Shown here one piece after another: positions 7,805 to 19,052 of a stretch of DNA of 64,000 bases. The stretch is taken from NCBI GenBank assembly GCA_963742725.1, contig CAVUMX010000001.1, positions 1,922,001 to 1,986,000 on the forward strand, written 5' to 3'. The position numbers and the translations under genes are program-made. The notes under the pieces are model-generated. The model was given only the letters and a program-made list of their open reading frames with translations, did not search any database and was not told where the DNA came from. Within the stretch, counting starts at the first letter, position 1. Each line of letters opens with the position of its first letter. This stretch comes from CAVVAL01 sp963742725. GTDB lineage: Bacteria > Actinomycetota > Actinomycetes > Mycobacteriales > Cryptosporangiaceae.

Positions 7805-8157
7805 CGCGCCCATACGTCGCGCCGCCGACCGCCGATAGCCGGGCTGCCCGGCACACGTCCCCTCCTGGACCGGCGCCCGCCGCAGCAGCGCCCGAGCCGG
7901 ATCCGGCCGCGAAGTACCGGGGCCCGCTCGATCCCGCGCCGCCGAACACCAAGATCCTGCGGATCACGCCGTCGACACCACCCGCACCGGCGGGGCCGAG
8001 TCCGCTCTCGACGCAGAGCGGCGGGTTGCCGCCCATCACGGCGTTGCAGGCCCCGGTATCAGGTAGCCCCACCCACCGCCCAGCACCCGCCGAACGCACC
8101 GGCGACGCACCCGAACCGGCACCGCGAGGCGGCCGCCACTCGACCCCACCCGCCTGA
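7697..8157 (+). other. Displaced C-terminal tail of the 6281 gene
   Basis: In the frame one base back from the upstream gene, an uninterrupted stretch reads FAAPPPTSPFPANPAPDLF and continues Pro/Ala-rich to TGA at 8155-8157. It keeps the same low-complexity style as the tail before the shift and contains KILRITPSTPPAPAG. It has no start codon or ribosome site of its own. It is best read as the original end of the membrane protein. The gap 8158-8261 shows only C/G-rich sequence. Confidence 0.55.
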
Positions 8158-8261
8158 GATAGCCAGCCCTCCGGTCAGCGGTTGCGCCACCGCCCACTCA
8201 ACCGATACCCCCAACCCCAAACACCCGGCGGGGCTGCCCGCCGCGAGCGGCACGCGGGGGG

Positions 8262-9022
8262 TTAGGGCAGGGCCGTGGCTGAGTGGAAGATGCCGCCGCG
8301 CAGGAGGGGGACGATCGTGCTGCTGTCGATCTCGACGGCGATTTCGACGTCCTGCGGGAAACCGCCGGTGATCAGCTCGCGTCCGGAGCCGCAGCCGCGC
8401 ACGGCAGCCGCGAGGTCCGGCACCCCGTCGAGCACGGCGACGGCGACTGCCGCTTCGACGGACAGTCCGCCTGGTGCGGTCGCGAGGCCGTCGAGGATGA
8501 GCGCGGCCGCGAGCAGGTCTTCGAGCGCCGGCCGCAGGGATGCGTCGGGCCAGCGTTCACCGGCCGCGATCACGCCGACCGGCCGCTCGACGGTGCCGTA
8601 GCCGCCGGCGCGAAGCCAGGCCGACACCGCCCGCGCGTTGCGGAGGCATCCCACCACCACGGCCGCTCCGGTCGAGGACGCCGCCGCGCAGATCGTGGAT
8701 CCGTTCGGCGACGGGAGCACCAGGTCCGGCACGACCGGCGCCGTCCGCAGAGCAGCCGCCGACAGCGACCACGGGTGCTCGGGAGTCGCCGCCCGCCGTC
8801 CGGACGCGACGACAGCGCCAACCCGAGCCCCGTACGCGCGCGCGTCCTCGCCCCGCCACGGGAACGGGTGCACCCGCATGCCGCGCTCCACAGCCACGGT
8901 CGTGGCGGTGCTGAACGACAGCACGTCGACGACGACCAGGATCGCGCACGTCTCCGCGAGGAGTCCGGCGCCGACGGGGCCCCATTCGAAGCGGACGCCA
9001 GCCGGCGCCTGACCGAAGAAAC

Positions 9023-9026
<4 letters not shown>
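8262..9026 (-). CDS. comB: 2-phosphosulfolactate phosphatase family protein
   Basis: A 254-residue ComB-family protein; in methanogens ComB dephosphorylates 2-phosphosulfolactate on the way to coenzyme M. Actinobacterial members are common and their real substrate is not established. The family pattern VVVDVLSFSTATTVAVERG (about residues 32-50) and the LPSPNGSTICAA segment are clear. Its GTG start overlaps the purL stop as GTGA, so it is translated with the purSQL operon, which suggests a link to nucleotide or phosphate metabolism but does not prove one. Confidence 0.8.
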
Positions 9027-11277
<2,251 letters not shown>

Positions 11278-11281
<4 letters not shown>

Positions 11282-11958
11282 TTCGTAACCAGTTTCTGAA
11301 GTACTGATGTGAAGAAACCAAGCCCGTCCACGGACGGACCGGTCAGCTCCTCGACCGCGTGCTCGGGGTGGGGCATGAGGCCGACGACGTTGCCGGCGGC
11401 ATTCGTGATCCCGGCGATGTCGCGCAGCGAGCCGTTCGGGTTGCCGCCGACGTAGTAGGCGATGACACGGCCGCTGGACTCCAGCTCGTCCAGGGTCTTC
11501 TCGTCCGCCACGAAGCAGCCCTCGCCGTTCTTGACCGGGATCAGGATCTCCTGGTCCTGGTCGTACGCCGACGTCCACGCCGTGTCGGCGGACGAGATCC
11601 GCAGCTTCTGGTCGCGGTTGCGGAAGTGCAGGTGCTGGTTGCGCGTCAGGGCGCCCGGCAGCAGATGCGACTCGCACAGGATCTGGAAGCCGTTGCAGAT
11701 GCCGAGGACGGGCAGGCCGTCGTCGGTCGCCGCCTTGACGATCGTCCCCATGACCGGCGCGAACCGGGCGATCGCGCCGCAGCGCAGGTAGTCGCCGTAG
11801 GAGAAGCCGCCGGGCAGGATCACCGCGTCGACGCCGTGCAGATCGGGTTCGGCGTGCCACAGGCTGACCGGCTCGGCGCCGGCGATCTTCACCGCGCGGG
11901 CGGCGTCCCGGTCGTCCAGCGAGCCGGGGAACGTGACGACGCCGATCCGGGCAGTCAC
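11278..11958 (-). CDS. purQ: Phosphoribosylformylglycinamidine synthase, glutaminase subunit (PurQ)
   Basis: PurQ is the class I glutamine amidotransferase that supplies ammonia to PurL. The nucleophile is Cys88 in GICNGFQIL, the oxyanion region is LPGGFSYGD near residue 48, and the His/Glu pair lies in MPHPEHAVEE near the C-terminus. At 226 residues it is of usual size. It overlaps purS upstream and purL downstream by four bases each. Confidence 0.97.
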
Positions 11959-12302
11959 TTGCTGTCCTCGGCAGTGGCCTCGATCGTCGCGGCCTCCTCA
12001 CCGGCGGGCTCACCCGACTCGGCCGGCTCGCCCGACGCAGCCGCCGCCGGCTCGATGGCCTCGGCCGCGTAGACGGCGAAGTCCTCGATGACCGGGTTGG
12101 ACAGGAGCGTGCCGGCGGCGCGGGTGACCTCGGCCAACACTTCGTCGGTGAGATCCCCGTCGACCTCCACCTCGAACCGCTTGCCCTGGCGGACGGCGGT
12201 GATGGCCGAGAAGCCGAGGGTCGGGAGGGCGTTGGCGATCGCCTGCCCCTGCGGATCGAGAATCTCCGGCTTGAGCATGACGTCGACGACTACGCGGGCC
12301 AC
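11955..12302 (-). CDS. purS: Phosphoribosylformylglycinamidine synthase subunit PurS, with acidic tail
   Basis: PurS bridges PurL and PurQ. The first 80 residues are a normal PurS (VVVDVMLKPEILDPQGQAI...RQGKRFEVEVDG). About 35 extra residues at the C-terminus are Ala/Glu/Pro-rich (EPAAAASGEPAESGEPAGEE) and look disordered; typical PurS proteins end near residue 80. The extension ends exactly in the overlap with purQ, so it is translated. It heads the purSQL-comB operon. Confidence 0.95.
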   Translation of the reverse strand: MARVVVDVMLKPEILDPQGQAIANALPTLGFSAITAVRQGKRFEVEVDGDLTDEVLAEVTRAAGTLLSNPVIEDFAVYAAEAIEPAAAASGEPAESGEPAGEEAATIEATAEDSK

Positions 12303-12343
12303 CTGGGTGCTCCTGTTTCGGGCGCGGGAACGGCCTGCTCAGC

Positions 12344-13162
12344 CTACCCAGCCGGGGTCGGCTTCTTGGTGGCGGCATCCTTGACCGGTGCCTGCCCGGC
12401 CGGCTTGGCCTGAGCTGGCGGTTTGGCGGGTGATGTCGGCTTGGCCGCTACTGCGGGCTTGGCCGGCGCGGGCTTCGCCGGTGCGGGCGGCTTCGGTGGC
12501 GCCGGCGGCCGGAAGGCTGCGGCGCTCACGTCGCCGACCCACTCGACGACGTCCGGGCCGTACGCGTCGGGGTTGACGACCTTGAGCACCGCGCAGAATC
12601 CGTTGCGGATGCCGTAGCGGCGGATCAGCGTCCGCTCGTGGGTGACGAGGTAGCGGACGGCCGCCTGGTTCGTCACCGGTGTGCTGCCGCAGACCAGGAA
12701 CACCGGGCGGGACTGGTCGGGATCGGTGATCCGCGCGATCAGGACGTGGTCGGCACCGTACGTGCGGTCGGCCACGCGCAGGCCCTTGCCGACGTCGACG
12801 CCCGGCAGCTTCCACTCCAGGTGTGCGGCCGTACGGCTGTTCGCGCCGACGCAGAACTCGGCCTTCTCGCCGAATCCCCGCCGGACCTCGTCGTGGCTGA
12901 CGACCTGGGCCTGGGCGCCGCACCGTGCCACCAAGCCGGCCAGCTCGACCAGCGCGAGGACGTCTCGCCGTGGCACGGACAGCTCGCCGCTGCCGCTCTT
13001 GTTGACCACAAGCAGGCAGTCACCGTCGGGTACGAGGCCGAAGAACTCCCGGGTCCGGCGCAGCCGGCGCCGCCCGAGAGCCGACACGAGTGCCCAGACC
13101 AGGATGCCTACGGCCAGCCCGGCAGCGGCGACGGTCACCAGTTCGATTGTTGGGGTACTCAT
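12344..13162 (-). CDS. Membrane-anchored protein of unknown function with Pro/Ala/Lys tail
   Basis: This 272-residue protein has one N-terminal membrane helix (about residues 6-29) followed by a basic stop-transfer (GRRRLRRTREFFG). A globular middle of about 165 residues (LVPDGDCLLVVNKSGSGELSVPR near the start) shows no family I know. The last 60 residues repeat PAKPAP/KPT-type units and resemble a wall-spanning or disordered tail. It sits between purB and purS, 41 bases from purS, and could be co-transcribed, but nothing links it to purine metabolism. It lies where purC is often found in this gene order. Confidence 0.7.
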   Translation of the reverse strand: MSTPTIELVTVAAAGLAVGILVWALVSALGRRRLRRTREFFGLVPDGDCLLVVNKSGSGELSVPRRDVLALVELAGLVARCGAQAQVVSHDEVRRGFGEKAEFCVGANSRTAAHLEWKLPGVDVGKGLRVADRTYGADHVLIARITDPDQSRPVFLVCGSTPVTNQAAVRYLVTHERTLIRRYGIRNGFCAVLKVVNPDAYGPDVVEWVGDVSAAAFRPPAPPKPPAPAKPAPAKPAVAAKPTSPAKPPAQAKPAGQAPVKDAATKKPTPAG

Positions 13163-13205
13163 GTCCGCGCACCGTACTGACGTCCCCTGACAGGGACAAC
13201 GCGGA

Positions 13206-14630
13206 TTACAGGATGTCGCCGGGTGTGTACGCGGCGGCTTCGGGGTGATGGGCGGCGACCGCGTCGACGCGGCGGACGATCTCGGCCACCTGTTCGGTCG
13301 CCGCGCCGGTGAAGGCGATCGGGTCGGCGACGAGCTGGTCGATCTCGGCGCGGCTCAGGCCGAGGCGGGGGTCGGCGGCGAGCCGGTCGAACAGGTCGTT
13401 GCCGGCCGCGCCTTCCCGGAGCCCCAGCGCGACGGCCACGGCGTGTTCCTTGATCGCTTCGTGCGCGACCTCGCGTCCGACGCCGCGCCGCACGGCCGCG
13501 ACCAGGACCTTCGTCGTGGCGAGGAACGGCAGGTACCGGTCGAGTTCGCGGGCGACGACGGCCGGGTAGGCGCCGAACTCGTCGAGGACGGTGAGGAACG
13601 TCTGGTACAGCCCGTCGGCGGCGAAGAAGGCGTCCGGCAGGGCGACCCGGCGGACGACCGAGCAGGACACGTCGCCCTCGTTCCACTGGTCGCCGGCCAG
13701 TTCGCCGACCATGGACAGGTAGCCGCGCAGGATCACGGCCAGCCCGTTGACCCGCTCGCACGACCGGGTGTTCATCTTGTGCGGCATCGCGCTGGACCCG
13801 ACCTGGCCGGCCTTGAAGCCCTCGGTGACCAGCTCGTTCCCGGCCATGAGCCGGATGGTGGTGGCGAAGCTGGACGGTGCGGCGGCGGCCTGGACCAGCG
13901 CCGACAGCACGTCGAAGTCGAGCGAGCGGGGGTAGACCTGGCCGACGCTGGTCAGCACCTGTTCGAAGCCGAGGTGCCGCGCCACGCTGAGTTCCAACGC
14001 GGCGAGCTGGTCGGACGAACCCAGCAGGTCGAGCTGGTCGGCCCCGGTGCCGACCGGCCCCTTGATTCCCCGCAGCGGGTAGCGGGCGATCAGCTCCTCG
14101 ATCCGCTGGTACGCCACCAGCAGCTCGTCGGCCGCACTGGCGAACCGCTTGCCGAGCGTCGTCGCCTGGGCGGGGACGTTGTGGCTGCGGCCGGTCATCG
14201 TCAGCGTCGCGTACTCGCCGGCCCGGGCCGCGAGGCGCACGAGCGTGGTGACGATCCGGTCCCGGATCAGCAGCAGCGAGTCGCGGATCTGGAGCTGTTC
14301 GACGTTTTCGGTGAGATCCCGGGACGTCATGCCCTTGTGGATGTGCTCGTGGCCGGCGAGGGCGCTGAACTCCTCGATCCGGGCCTTCACGTCGTGACGG
14401 GTGATCCGCTCGCGCGCGGCGATCGAGGCGAGGTCGACCTGGTCGACGACCTTCTCGTACGCCTCGACGACGCCGTCGGGCACGTCCACGCCGAGGTCGC
14501 GCTGGGCGCGCAGTACGGCGAGCCAGAGCCGCCGCTCCAGCACCACCTTGTACTCGGGCGCCCAGAGCCGTGCCAGCTCCGGCGAGGCGTAGCGGCCGGC
14601 CAGGACATTCGGGATCACGTTCGCAGTCAT
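13206..14630 (-). CDS. purB: Adenylosuccinate lyase
   Basis: PurB removes fumarate from SAICAR and from adenylosuccinate, acting twice in AMP synthesis. The 474-residue protein has the superfamily signature GSSAMPHKMNTRSCE and the catalytic-histidine region TMTGRSHNVPAQATT. I take the ATG at 14630 (MTANVIPNVLAGRY); an ATG nine bases earlier (14639) is equally possible and neither has a strong Shine-Dalgarno. purD, its usual neighbour, lies 11 kb away here across accessory genes. Confidence 0.95.
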   Translation of the reverse strand: MTANVIPNVLAGRYASPELARLWAPEYKVVLERRLWLAVLRAQRDLGVDVPDGVVEAYEKVVDQVDLASIAARERITRHDVKARIEEFSALAGHEHIHKGMTSRDLTENVEQLQIRDSLLLIRDRIVTTLVRLAARAGEYATLTMTGRSHNVPAQATTLGKRFASAADELLVAYQRIEELIARYPLRGIKGPVGTGADQLDLLGSSDQLAALELSVARHLGFEQVLTSVGQVYPRSLDFDVLSALVQAAAAPSSFATTIRLMAGNELVTEGFKAGQVGSSAMPHKMNTRSCERVNGLAVILRGYLSMVGELAGDQWNEGDVSCSVVRRVALPDAFFAADGLYQTFLTVLDEFGAYPAVVARELDRYLPFLATTKVLVAAVRRGVGREVAHEAIKEHAVAVALGLREGAAGNDLFDRLAADPRLGLSRAEIDQLVADPIAFTGAATEQVAEIVRRVDAVAAHHPEAAAYTPGDIL

Positions 14631-14707
14631 CGCGACCATTCTCGCCGATGCCCGAACGAGCGCCGGCCCCACCCGGTGACCAGCGCCGGCCGCGCCCGGC
14701 AACAAGC

Positions 14708-14746
14708 GCCGGCCCCGCCCAGGTCAGAAACCAGGACGGGGCCGGC
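14708..14746 (-). terminator. Hairpin terminator of the first SigE operon
   Basis: GCCGGCCCCG (14708-14717) pairs perfectly with CGGGGCCGGC (14737-14746), 34 bases past the stop of the anti-sigma-like gene. The surrounding 14640-14779 is built of short AGCGCCGGCC-like repeats. Confidence 0.6.
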
Positions 14747-14779
14747 AGAGCAACCAGCGCGGGCCGGCAGCGAACAGCG

Positions 14780-16237
14780 CTACTTCTCCAGCGCGGCGAT
14801 CGCCTTCGCGATCTGAACCATCTCCGCGTTCGTCAGCGGTGACTTCTCCGGCGTCAGATTTGTCTCCTCGTGCGAGGGGTCGGAGGCGTACACCCCGATG
14901 TTCGCCCCGCTGGGTGCGAACACGTCCAACGGGAGTCGCCAGAACCCGGCGCCCTTCGGGTAGACGACGCCGTGGAGCCCGCCGCCGAGGTCCGTCTTGT
15001 CGCCGCGGTGCTGGCGGTCGACGGCCATGGGCGCCCGGAATCCAGCCCGGGCCCGGTCGCCGCTGAAGGACACCACGCCGGCCCGTACGGACGCCGTACC
15101 GTCCCGGAGCGCGACGGTGACGAGAACGGCAGCGTTCCTCCCGGCGCCCCTGGCCACGAGAGCTACCTCGACGCTCCCGTCGAGCGGGCCGGCGCCGGTC
15201 AGCGCGGCGGCGGACGGACTGGTCCAACACTCGCCGCGTTCGATTCCCCTGGTCACCGTCGAGCCGGGCGCGATCTTCAGCAGTTCCCGCCGCAGAACGG
15301 CGTCGACGTTGGCCATCGTCAGCTTCTCGTGCCCCTTCGGCGGGGACTTCAGGCAGCGGTCCACGACCTTGACCGGCCCGCCCGGACGGCTGGTCGGCGC
15401 CAGTTTCGACACCGCCTTCCCGACCGCCAGGAGCGCCGCTACGGGGATGGGCGTGTTCGTCCCGTCCAGGTTGGGCTCCGGCGCCAGCTTGTCGCCGGTC
15501 GGCCCCCGGTACGGGCCGGCGCTGACCGTGACGTTCGTGTTGCCGGCGCCGAACAGGTCGACGGGGAACGACCAGAAGTCGAGGCCCTTCGGGTAGACCA
15601 CGGCATGGACGCCGCCGTCCAGCAGCCGCTGCTCCATCGGCTTGCCAGGGGGAACGGCGTCGGGAATCCCGGATCGCTTCCGGGTCCGCATCAGCTTGTC
15701 GGCGCGCTCGGCCGGTGTGCCGAGCTCGCCGGAGATGTCGGCCTGGATGCTGGCCTTCACCCCGTCCGCCCGGACGATGTTGAAGACGACCTCGGCGCCC
15801 GACTCCATGAAGGGGCAACCGCGGCTGACGAAGACGAACTCCACCTTCGCGCCGGGGATGGCCTTGGCGATTGCCGCCTCGGCCGCCGGCCGCAACCGCT
15901 TGTCGGTGATCGACCCGAGCCACAACCTGCGGTCCGGCGGGTTCGCGTCCTTCTTGCGGGCCGGTGGACCGCAGTGCGTCCAGGTGAGGGGCTGGCCGCG
16001 TTCGGACGCGGTGTCCGTCCGCTCACCGCCGACGGCGTTCAGTGCGATGGGGCCGGCGGCCGCCAGCGCGGCGACGAGAGCCACACTCGCGGCGGCGGCC
16101 GTCAGCACCCGTGCCCGACGACGGCGCCGGCCGGCCGCGACGACCGCGGAGGTCTCCAGCCCCTGCCGCACGCCCATCCGGTCGAACTCGTCGCGGAGGC
16201 GTCCTGCGACGTCTCCCGGTTCCATGTCGATGCTCAT
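14780..16237 (-). CDS. Anti-sigma-like membrane protein with two extracellular repeats
   Basis: A 485-residue partner of the SigE-type sigma factor upstream; its ATG overlaps the sigma stop as ATGA. An N-terminal cytoplasmic segment of about 45 residues (GRLRDEFDRMGVRQGLETS) is followed by a basic stretch and one membrane helix (about residues 48-70). The large outer part holds two related blocks: HAVVYPKGLDFWSFPVDLF near residue 210 and HGVVYPKGAGFWRLPLDVF near residue 420. No zinc-binding anti-sigma motif is seen, so the mode of sigma control is inferred from gene pairing. The outer part may sense a ligand or wall stress. Confidence 0.75.
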   Translation of the reverse strand: MSIDMEPGDVAGRLRDEFDRMGVRQGLETSAVVAAGRRRRRARVLTAAAASVALVAALAAAGPIALNAVGGERTDTASERGQPLTWTHCGPPARKKDANPPDRRLWLGSITDKRLRPAAEAAIAKAIPGAKVEFVFVSRGCPFMESGAEVVFNIVRADGVKASIQADISGELGTPAERADKLMRTRKRSGIPDAVPPGKPMEQRLLDGGVHAVVYPKGLDFWSFPVDLFGAGNTNVTVSAGPYRGPTGDKLAPEPNLDGTNTPIPVAALLAVGKAVSKLAPTSRPGGPVKVVDRCLKSPPKGHEKLTMANVDAVLRRELLKIAPGSTVTRGIERGECWTSPSAAALTGAGPLDGSVEVALVARGAGRNAAVLVTVALRDGTASVRAGVVSFSGDRARAGFRAPMAVDRQHRGDKTDLGGGLHGVVYPKGAGFWRLPLDVFAPSGANIGVYASDPSHEETNLTPEKSPLTNAEMVQIAKAIAALEK

Positions 16238-16743
16238 TCGAGGTGTCCTTCCAACGCGGGTCCGACGGGAGTGAGCGCGGTGCGCAGCGCGGCCAACCCT
16301 CGGGACAGATGTGTCTTGACGGCGCCCTCGCTGCAGCCGAGAACACCCGCGGTCTCCGCGACGGAAAGGTCCTCCCAGCACCGCAGCACCACGACGGCGC
16401 GCTGACGGGCCGGGAGTCCACGCAGGGCCTGCATGAGGTAGAGCCGGTCGACGACGGGATGGGCGTCGACCGGCTGGTCCGGCAGCACCTCGGTGGGGAC
16501 CTCGCGCCGCCAGAACCGGCGACGCTCGTCGAGGAAGGAACGGAGGATGACCTTCCGGGTGTACGCGTCGGCGTTGCCGACCTCGCGGAATCTGGGCCAC
16601 GACGTGTACAGCTTCGCCAGCGAGACCTGGACGAGATCGTCCGCCTGGTCCCAGTCGTGACACAGCAGGTAGGCCATCCGGCGGAATGCCGGTAACCGTC
16701 CATCCACGTACGCCGCGAACTCGGCGTCGCGCTTACCCCGCAT
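16234..16743 (-). CDS. SigE-family RNA polymerase sigma factor
   Basis: A 169-residue sigma-70 factor of the actinobacterial SigE family (group 4, ECF-like). Region 2 includes RRMAYLLCHDWDQADDLVQ (about residues 22-40) and region 4 the helix-turn-helix LSVAETAGVLGCSEGAVKTHLSRG (about residues 125-148). I start at ATG 16743, which has GAGAGGAG about six bases upstream; a longer frame lacks a ribosome site. It is translationally coupled to the anti-sigma-like gene and diverges from the hexosaminidase gene. Confidence 0.9.
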   Translation of the reverse strand: MRGKRDAEFAAYVDGRLPAFRRMAYLLCHDWDQADDLVQVSLAKLYTSWPRFREVGNADAYTRKVILRSFLDERRRFWRREVPTEVLPDQPVDAHPVVDRLYLMQALRGLPARQRAVVVLRCWEDLSVAETAGVLGCSEGAVKTHLSRGLAALRTALTPVGPALEGHLE

Positions 16744-16845
16744 GTGAGGCTCCTCTCGCTCCACCGACATTGACGGGATGGAGCAAGGTAAGCGTTGACA
16801 CGTGGCCGTTTGTCCCAGTTTCACCTCTCTGACCTGCGAAGACTC

Positions 16846-16899
16846 TTGACATCACAATTGGTCTAGTCCAATGTTGGTAGACATATGGTCTAGTCCATA
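16846..16899 (+). promoter_or_regulatory. Paired operators in the hexosaminidase promoter
   Basis: Two near-palindromes share the core TGGTCTAGTCCA: one at 16857-16872 (ATTGGTCTAGTCCAAT) and one at 16884-16899 (TATGGTCTAGTCCATA), 27 bases centre to centre. TTGACA at 16846-16851 is a likely -35 box, which puts the first operator just downstream of it, in promoter space. The core resembles the DasR response element known from Streptomyces, which has GGTCTAGACC. The same core occurs twice before the chitinase gene at 21387-21420. Confidence 0.7.
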
Positions 16900-16950
16900 C
16901 GCCCCAAAATCGGCCCGGATCGAACGTCACGAGTCTCCGGAGGGTGCGCC

Positions 16951-18966
16951 ATGACAGCTCGTCCGCTGCCCCGCCGTCTCGGCTATGCCGCGACAGCCCT
17001 ACTCCTTGCCACCACCACCGCACTGGCCTGGACGGTGAGCACGCCGACCCCCGCCGCCGCCGCGACGTTCCAGGAGGTCGTACCGGTCCCGGTGACGTTG
17101 CAACCGGCGGCCGGCGTCACCTACACGCTGCCGTCGAACGCGGGTATCTTCACGCACTCCGGATCGACCCCCGCCACGAACGTCGGCAACTACCTGGCCG
17201 GCCTCCTGCGCCCGTCGACCGGGTACGCGCTGCCGGTGTCCGCCTCGTCCGGGACGCCGACGAGCGGCATCTCGCTGCTCCTGTCCGGGGCTGACGCCAG
17301 CGTCGGGCAGCAGGGCTACCAGCTCGACGTGACCGCGAGCATGGTCGTCATCCGCGCCCAGACCGCGACCGGGCTGTTCAACGGAGTCCAGACGCTGCGC
17401 CAGCTCCTGCCGCCGGACATGGAGAGCACGAGCGTGCGTACCGTGCCGTGGACGGTCCCGGGCGGGCGGATCATCGACTACCCGCGCTTCGCGTACCGCG
17501 GGGCGATGCTCGACGTGGCCCGGCACTTCCACACCGTCGACACCGTCAAGCGCTACATCGACCGGATGGCCCTCTACAAGATCAACACCTTCCACCTGCA
17601 TCTGTCGGACGACCAGGGCTGGCGGATCGTGATCGACGCCTGGCCACGCCTGGCGACGCACGGCGGTAGCACCCAGGTCGGCGGCGGAGCGGGCGGCTAC
17701 TACACGAAGGCGCAGTACTCCGACATCGTGGCGCACGCCGCGTCCCGGCACATCACGGTCGTCCCGGAGATCGACATGCCGGGCCACACCAACGCCGCCC
17801 TCTCCTCGTACGCCGATCTCAACTGCAACGGCCAGGCACCGCCGCTCTACACCGGCATCGAGGTCGGGTTCAGTTCGCTGTGCACGACGAAGGAAGTCAC
17901 GTACACGTTCGTCCAGAACGTGCTGGCCGAGCTGACGGCTCTCACCCCCGGCCCGTACCTGCACATCGGCGGCGACGAGGCCAACGTCACGCCGGCCGAC
18001 CAGTACGCGACGTTCATCAACCGGATCCAGCCGATGGTCGTCACGAACGGCAAGGCAGCGATGGGCTGGCACCAGATCGGCGCGTCGGCGGTGCAGCACT
18101 CCGCCAACCGGATCGTCCAGTACTGGGGCCTGGGCACGTCCGACAGCTCGGTCAGCACGGCCGTCTCGCGCGGCGCCCGGGTCGTCATGTCGCCGGCCAA
18201 CAAGGCGTACCTCGACATGAAGTACAACTCCTCCACGCCGCTCGGGCTGTCGTGGGCGGGCTTCATCGAGGTGCAGACGGCGTACGAATGGAACCCCGGC
18301 ACGCATCTGAGCGGCGTGGCCGAATCGTCCGTCCTCGGCGTGGAAGCTCCCCTGTGGACGGAGACGATCGTCACCGAGGACCACGTCGAGTTCATGGCGT
18401 TCCCCCGGCTGCCCGCGATCGCCGAGCTGGGCTGGTCGCCGTGGTCCACGCACAACTGGACGACGTTCCGGACCCGCCTCGGCGCCCAGGGCCCGCGCTG
18501 GACCGTGATGGGCATCGACTTCTACCGGTCCTCGCAGATTCCGTGGGGCGCCGGCCCGACACTGCCGCCCGGCTCCTGCTCCGCACCGGCCTGGAACGCC
18601 GCGACGGCGTACAACGGCGGAGCGACGGTCTCCTACAACGGCCGCACGTACACCGCGAAGTGGTGGACGCAGGGCAACCAGCCTGACGTGAGCACCGGCG
18701 ACGGCCAGCCGTGGCGGGACGACGGCGCGTGCAGCGGCACGCCGTCGGTATCCCCGTCCACGTCGCCGTCGGTGTCCCCGTCCACGTCGCCAAGCACGTC
18801 CCCGAGCCCGACGAGTAACCCGGGCGGCACCTGGCAGCCGAACACGGCCTACGCGGTGGGGAACGTGGTCTCCTACGGCGGCCGGAACTACCGGTGCCGG
18901 CAGGCACACACGTCACTGACCGGCTGGGAGCCACCCAACGTTCCGGCGCTCTGGTTGGCGCTCTGA
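16951..18966 (+). CDS. Secreted beta-N-acetylhexosaminidase (GH20) with two chitin-binding modules
   Basis: This 671-residue enzyme should release GlcNAc from chitobiose and other chito-oligomers outside the cell. A signal peptide ends near residue 37 (TPAAAAT). The GH20b-like N-domain is followed by the GH20 barrel, with the substrate-assisted pair Asp342-Glu343 in HIGGDEAN and the HLHLSDDQGWR segment. After residue 545 come two CBM5/12-type modules (WNAATAYNGGATVSYNGRTY and WQPNTAYAVGNVVSYGGRNY) joined by a PSVSPSTSPS linker made of repeats. The ATG has GGAGGG upstream. It converges on the GH18 chitinase and shares its operator sequence. Confidence 0.93.
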   Translation: MTARPLPRRLGYAATALLLATTTALAWTVSTPTPAAAATFQEVVPVPVTLQPAAGVTYTLPSNAGIFTHSGSTPATNVGNYLAGLLRPSTGYALPVSASSGTPTSGISLLLSGADASVGQQGYQLDVTASMVVIRAQTATGLFNGVQTLRQLLPPDMESTSVRTVPWTVPGGRIIDYPRFAYRGAMLDVARHFHTVDTVKRYIDRMALYKINTFHLHLSDDQGWRIVIDAWPRLATHGGSTQVGGGAGGYYTKAQYSDIVAHAASRHITVVPEIDMPGHTNAALSSYADLNCNGQAPPLYTGIEVGFSSLCTTKEVTYTFVQNVLAELTALTPGPYLHIGGDEANVTPADQYATFINRIQPMVVTNGKAAMGWHQIGASAVQHSANRIVQYWGLGTSDSSVSTAVSRGARVVMSPANKAYLDMKYNSSTPLGLSWAGFIEVQTAYEWNPGTHLSGVAESSVLGVEAPLWTETIVTEDHVEFMAFPRLPAIAELGWSPWSTHNWTTFRTRLGAQGPRWTVMGIDFYRSSQIPWGAGPTLPPGSCSAPAWNAATAYNGGATVSYNGRTYTAKWWTQGNQPDVSTGDGQPWRDDGACSGTPSVSPSTSPSVSPSTSPSTSPSPTSNPGGTWQPNTAYAVGNVVSYGGRNYRCRQAHTSLTGWEPPNVPALWLAL

Positions 18967-18987
18967 CCTTCCTGTCCTGAGACATGG

Positions 18988-19024
18988 CCGGGGCGGCCCC
19001 GTGGAGGTAGCGGGGCCGCCCCGG
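18988..19024. terminator. Bidirectional terminator between the two chitin genes
   Basis: CCGGGGCGGCCCCG (18988-19001) and CGGGGCCGCCCCGG (19011-19024) form a perfect 14-bp stem with a nine-base loop. It lies 21 bases after the hexosaminidase stop and 28 bases after the chitinase stop on the other strand, so one hairpin can end both transcripts. Confidence 0.75.
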
Positions 19025-19052
19025 TTCCTGCGTCACGCAGGGGGTTCCTGCG

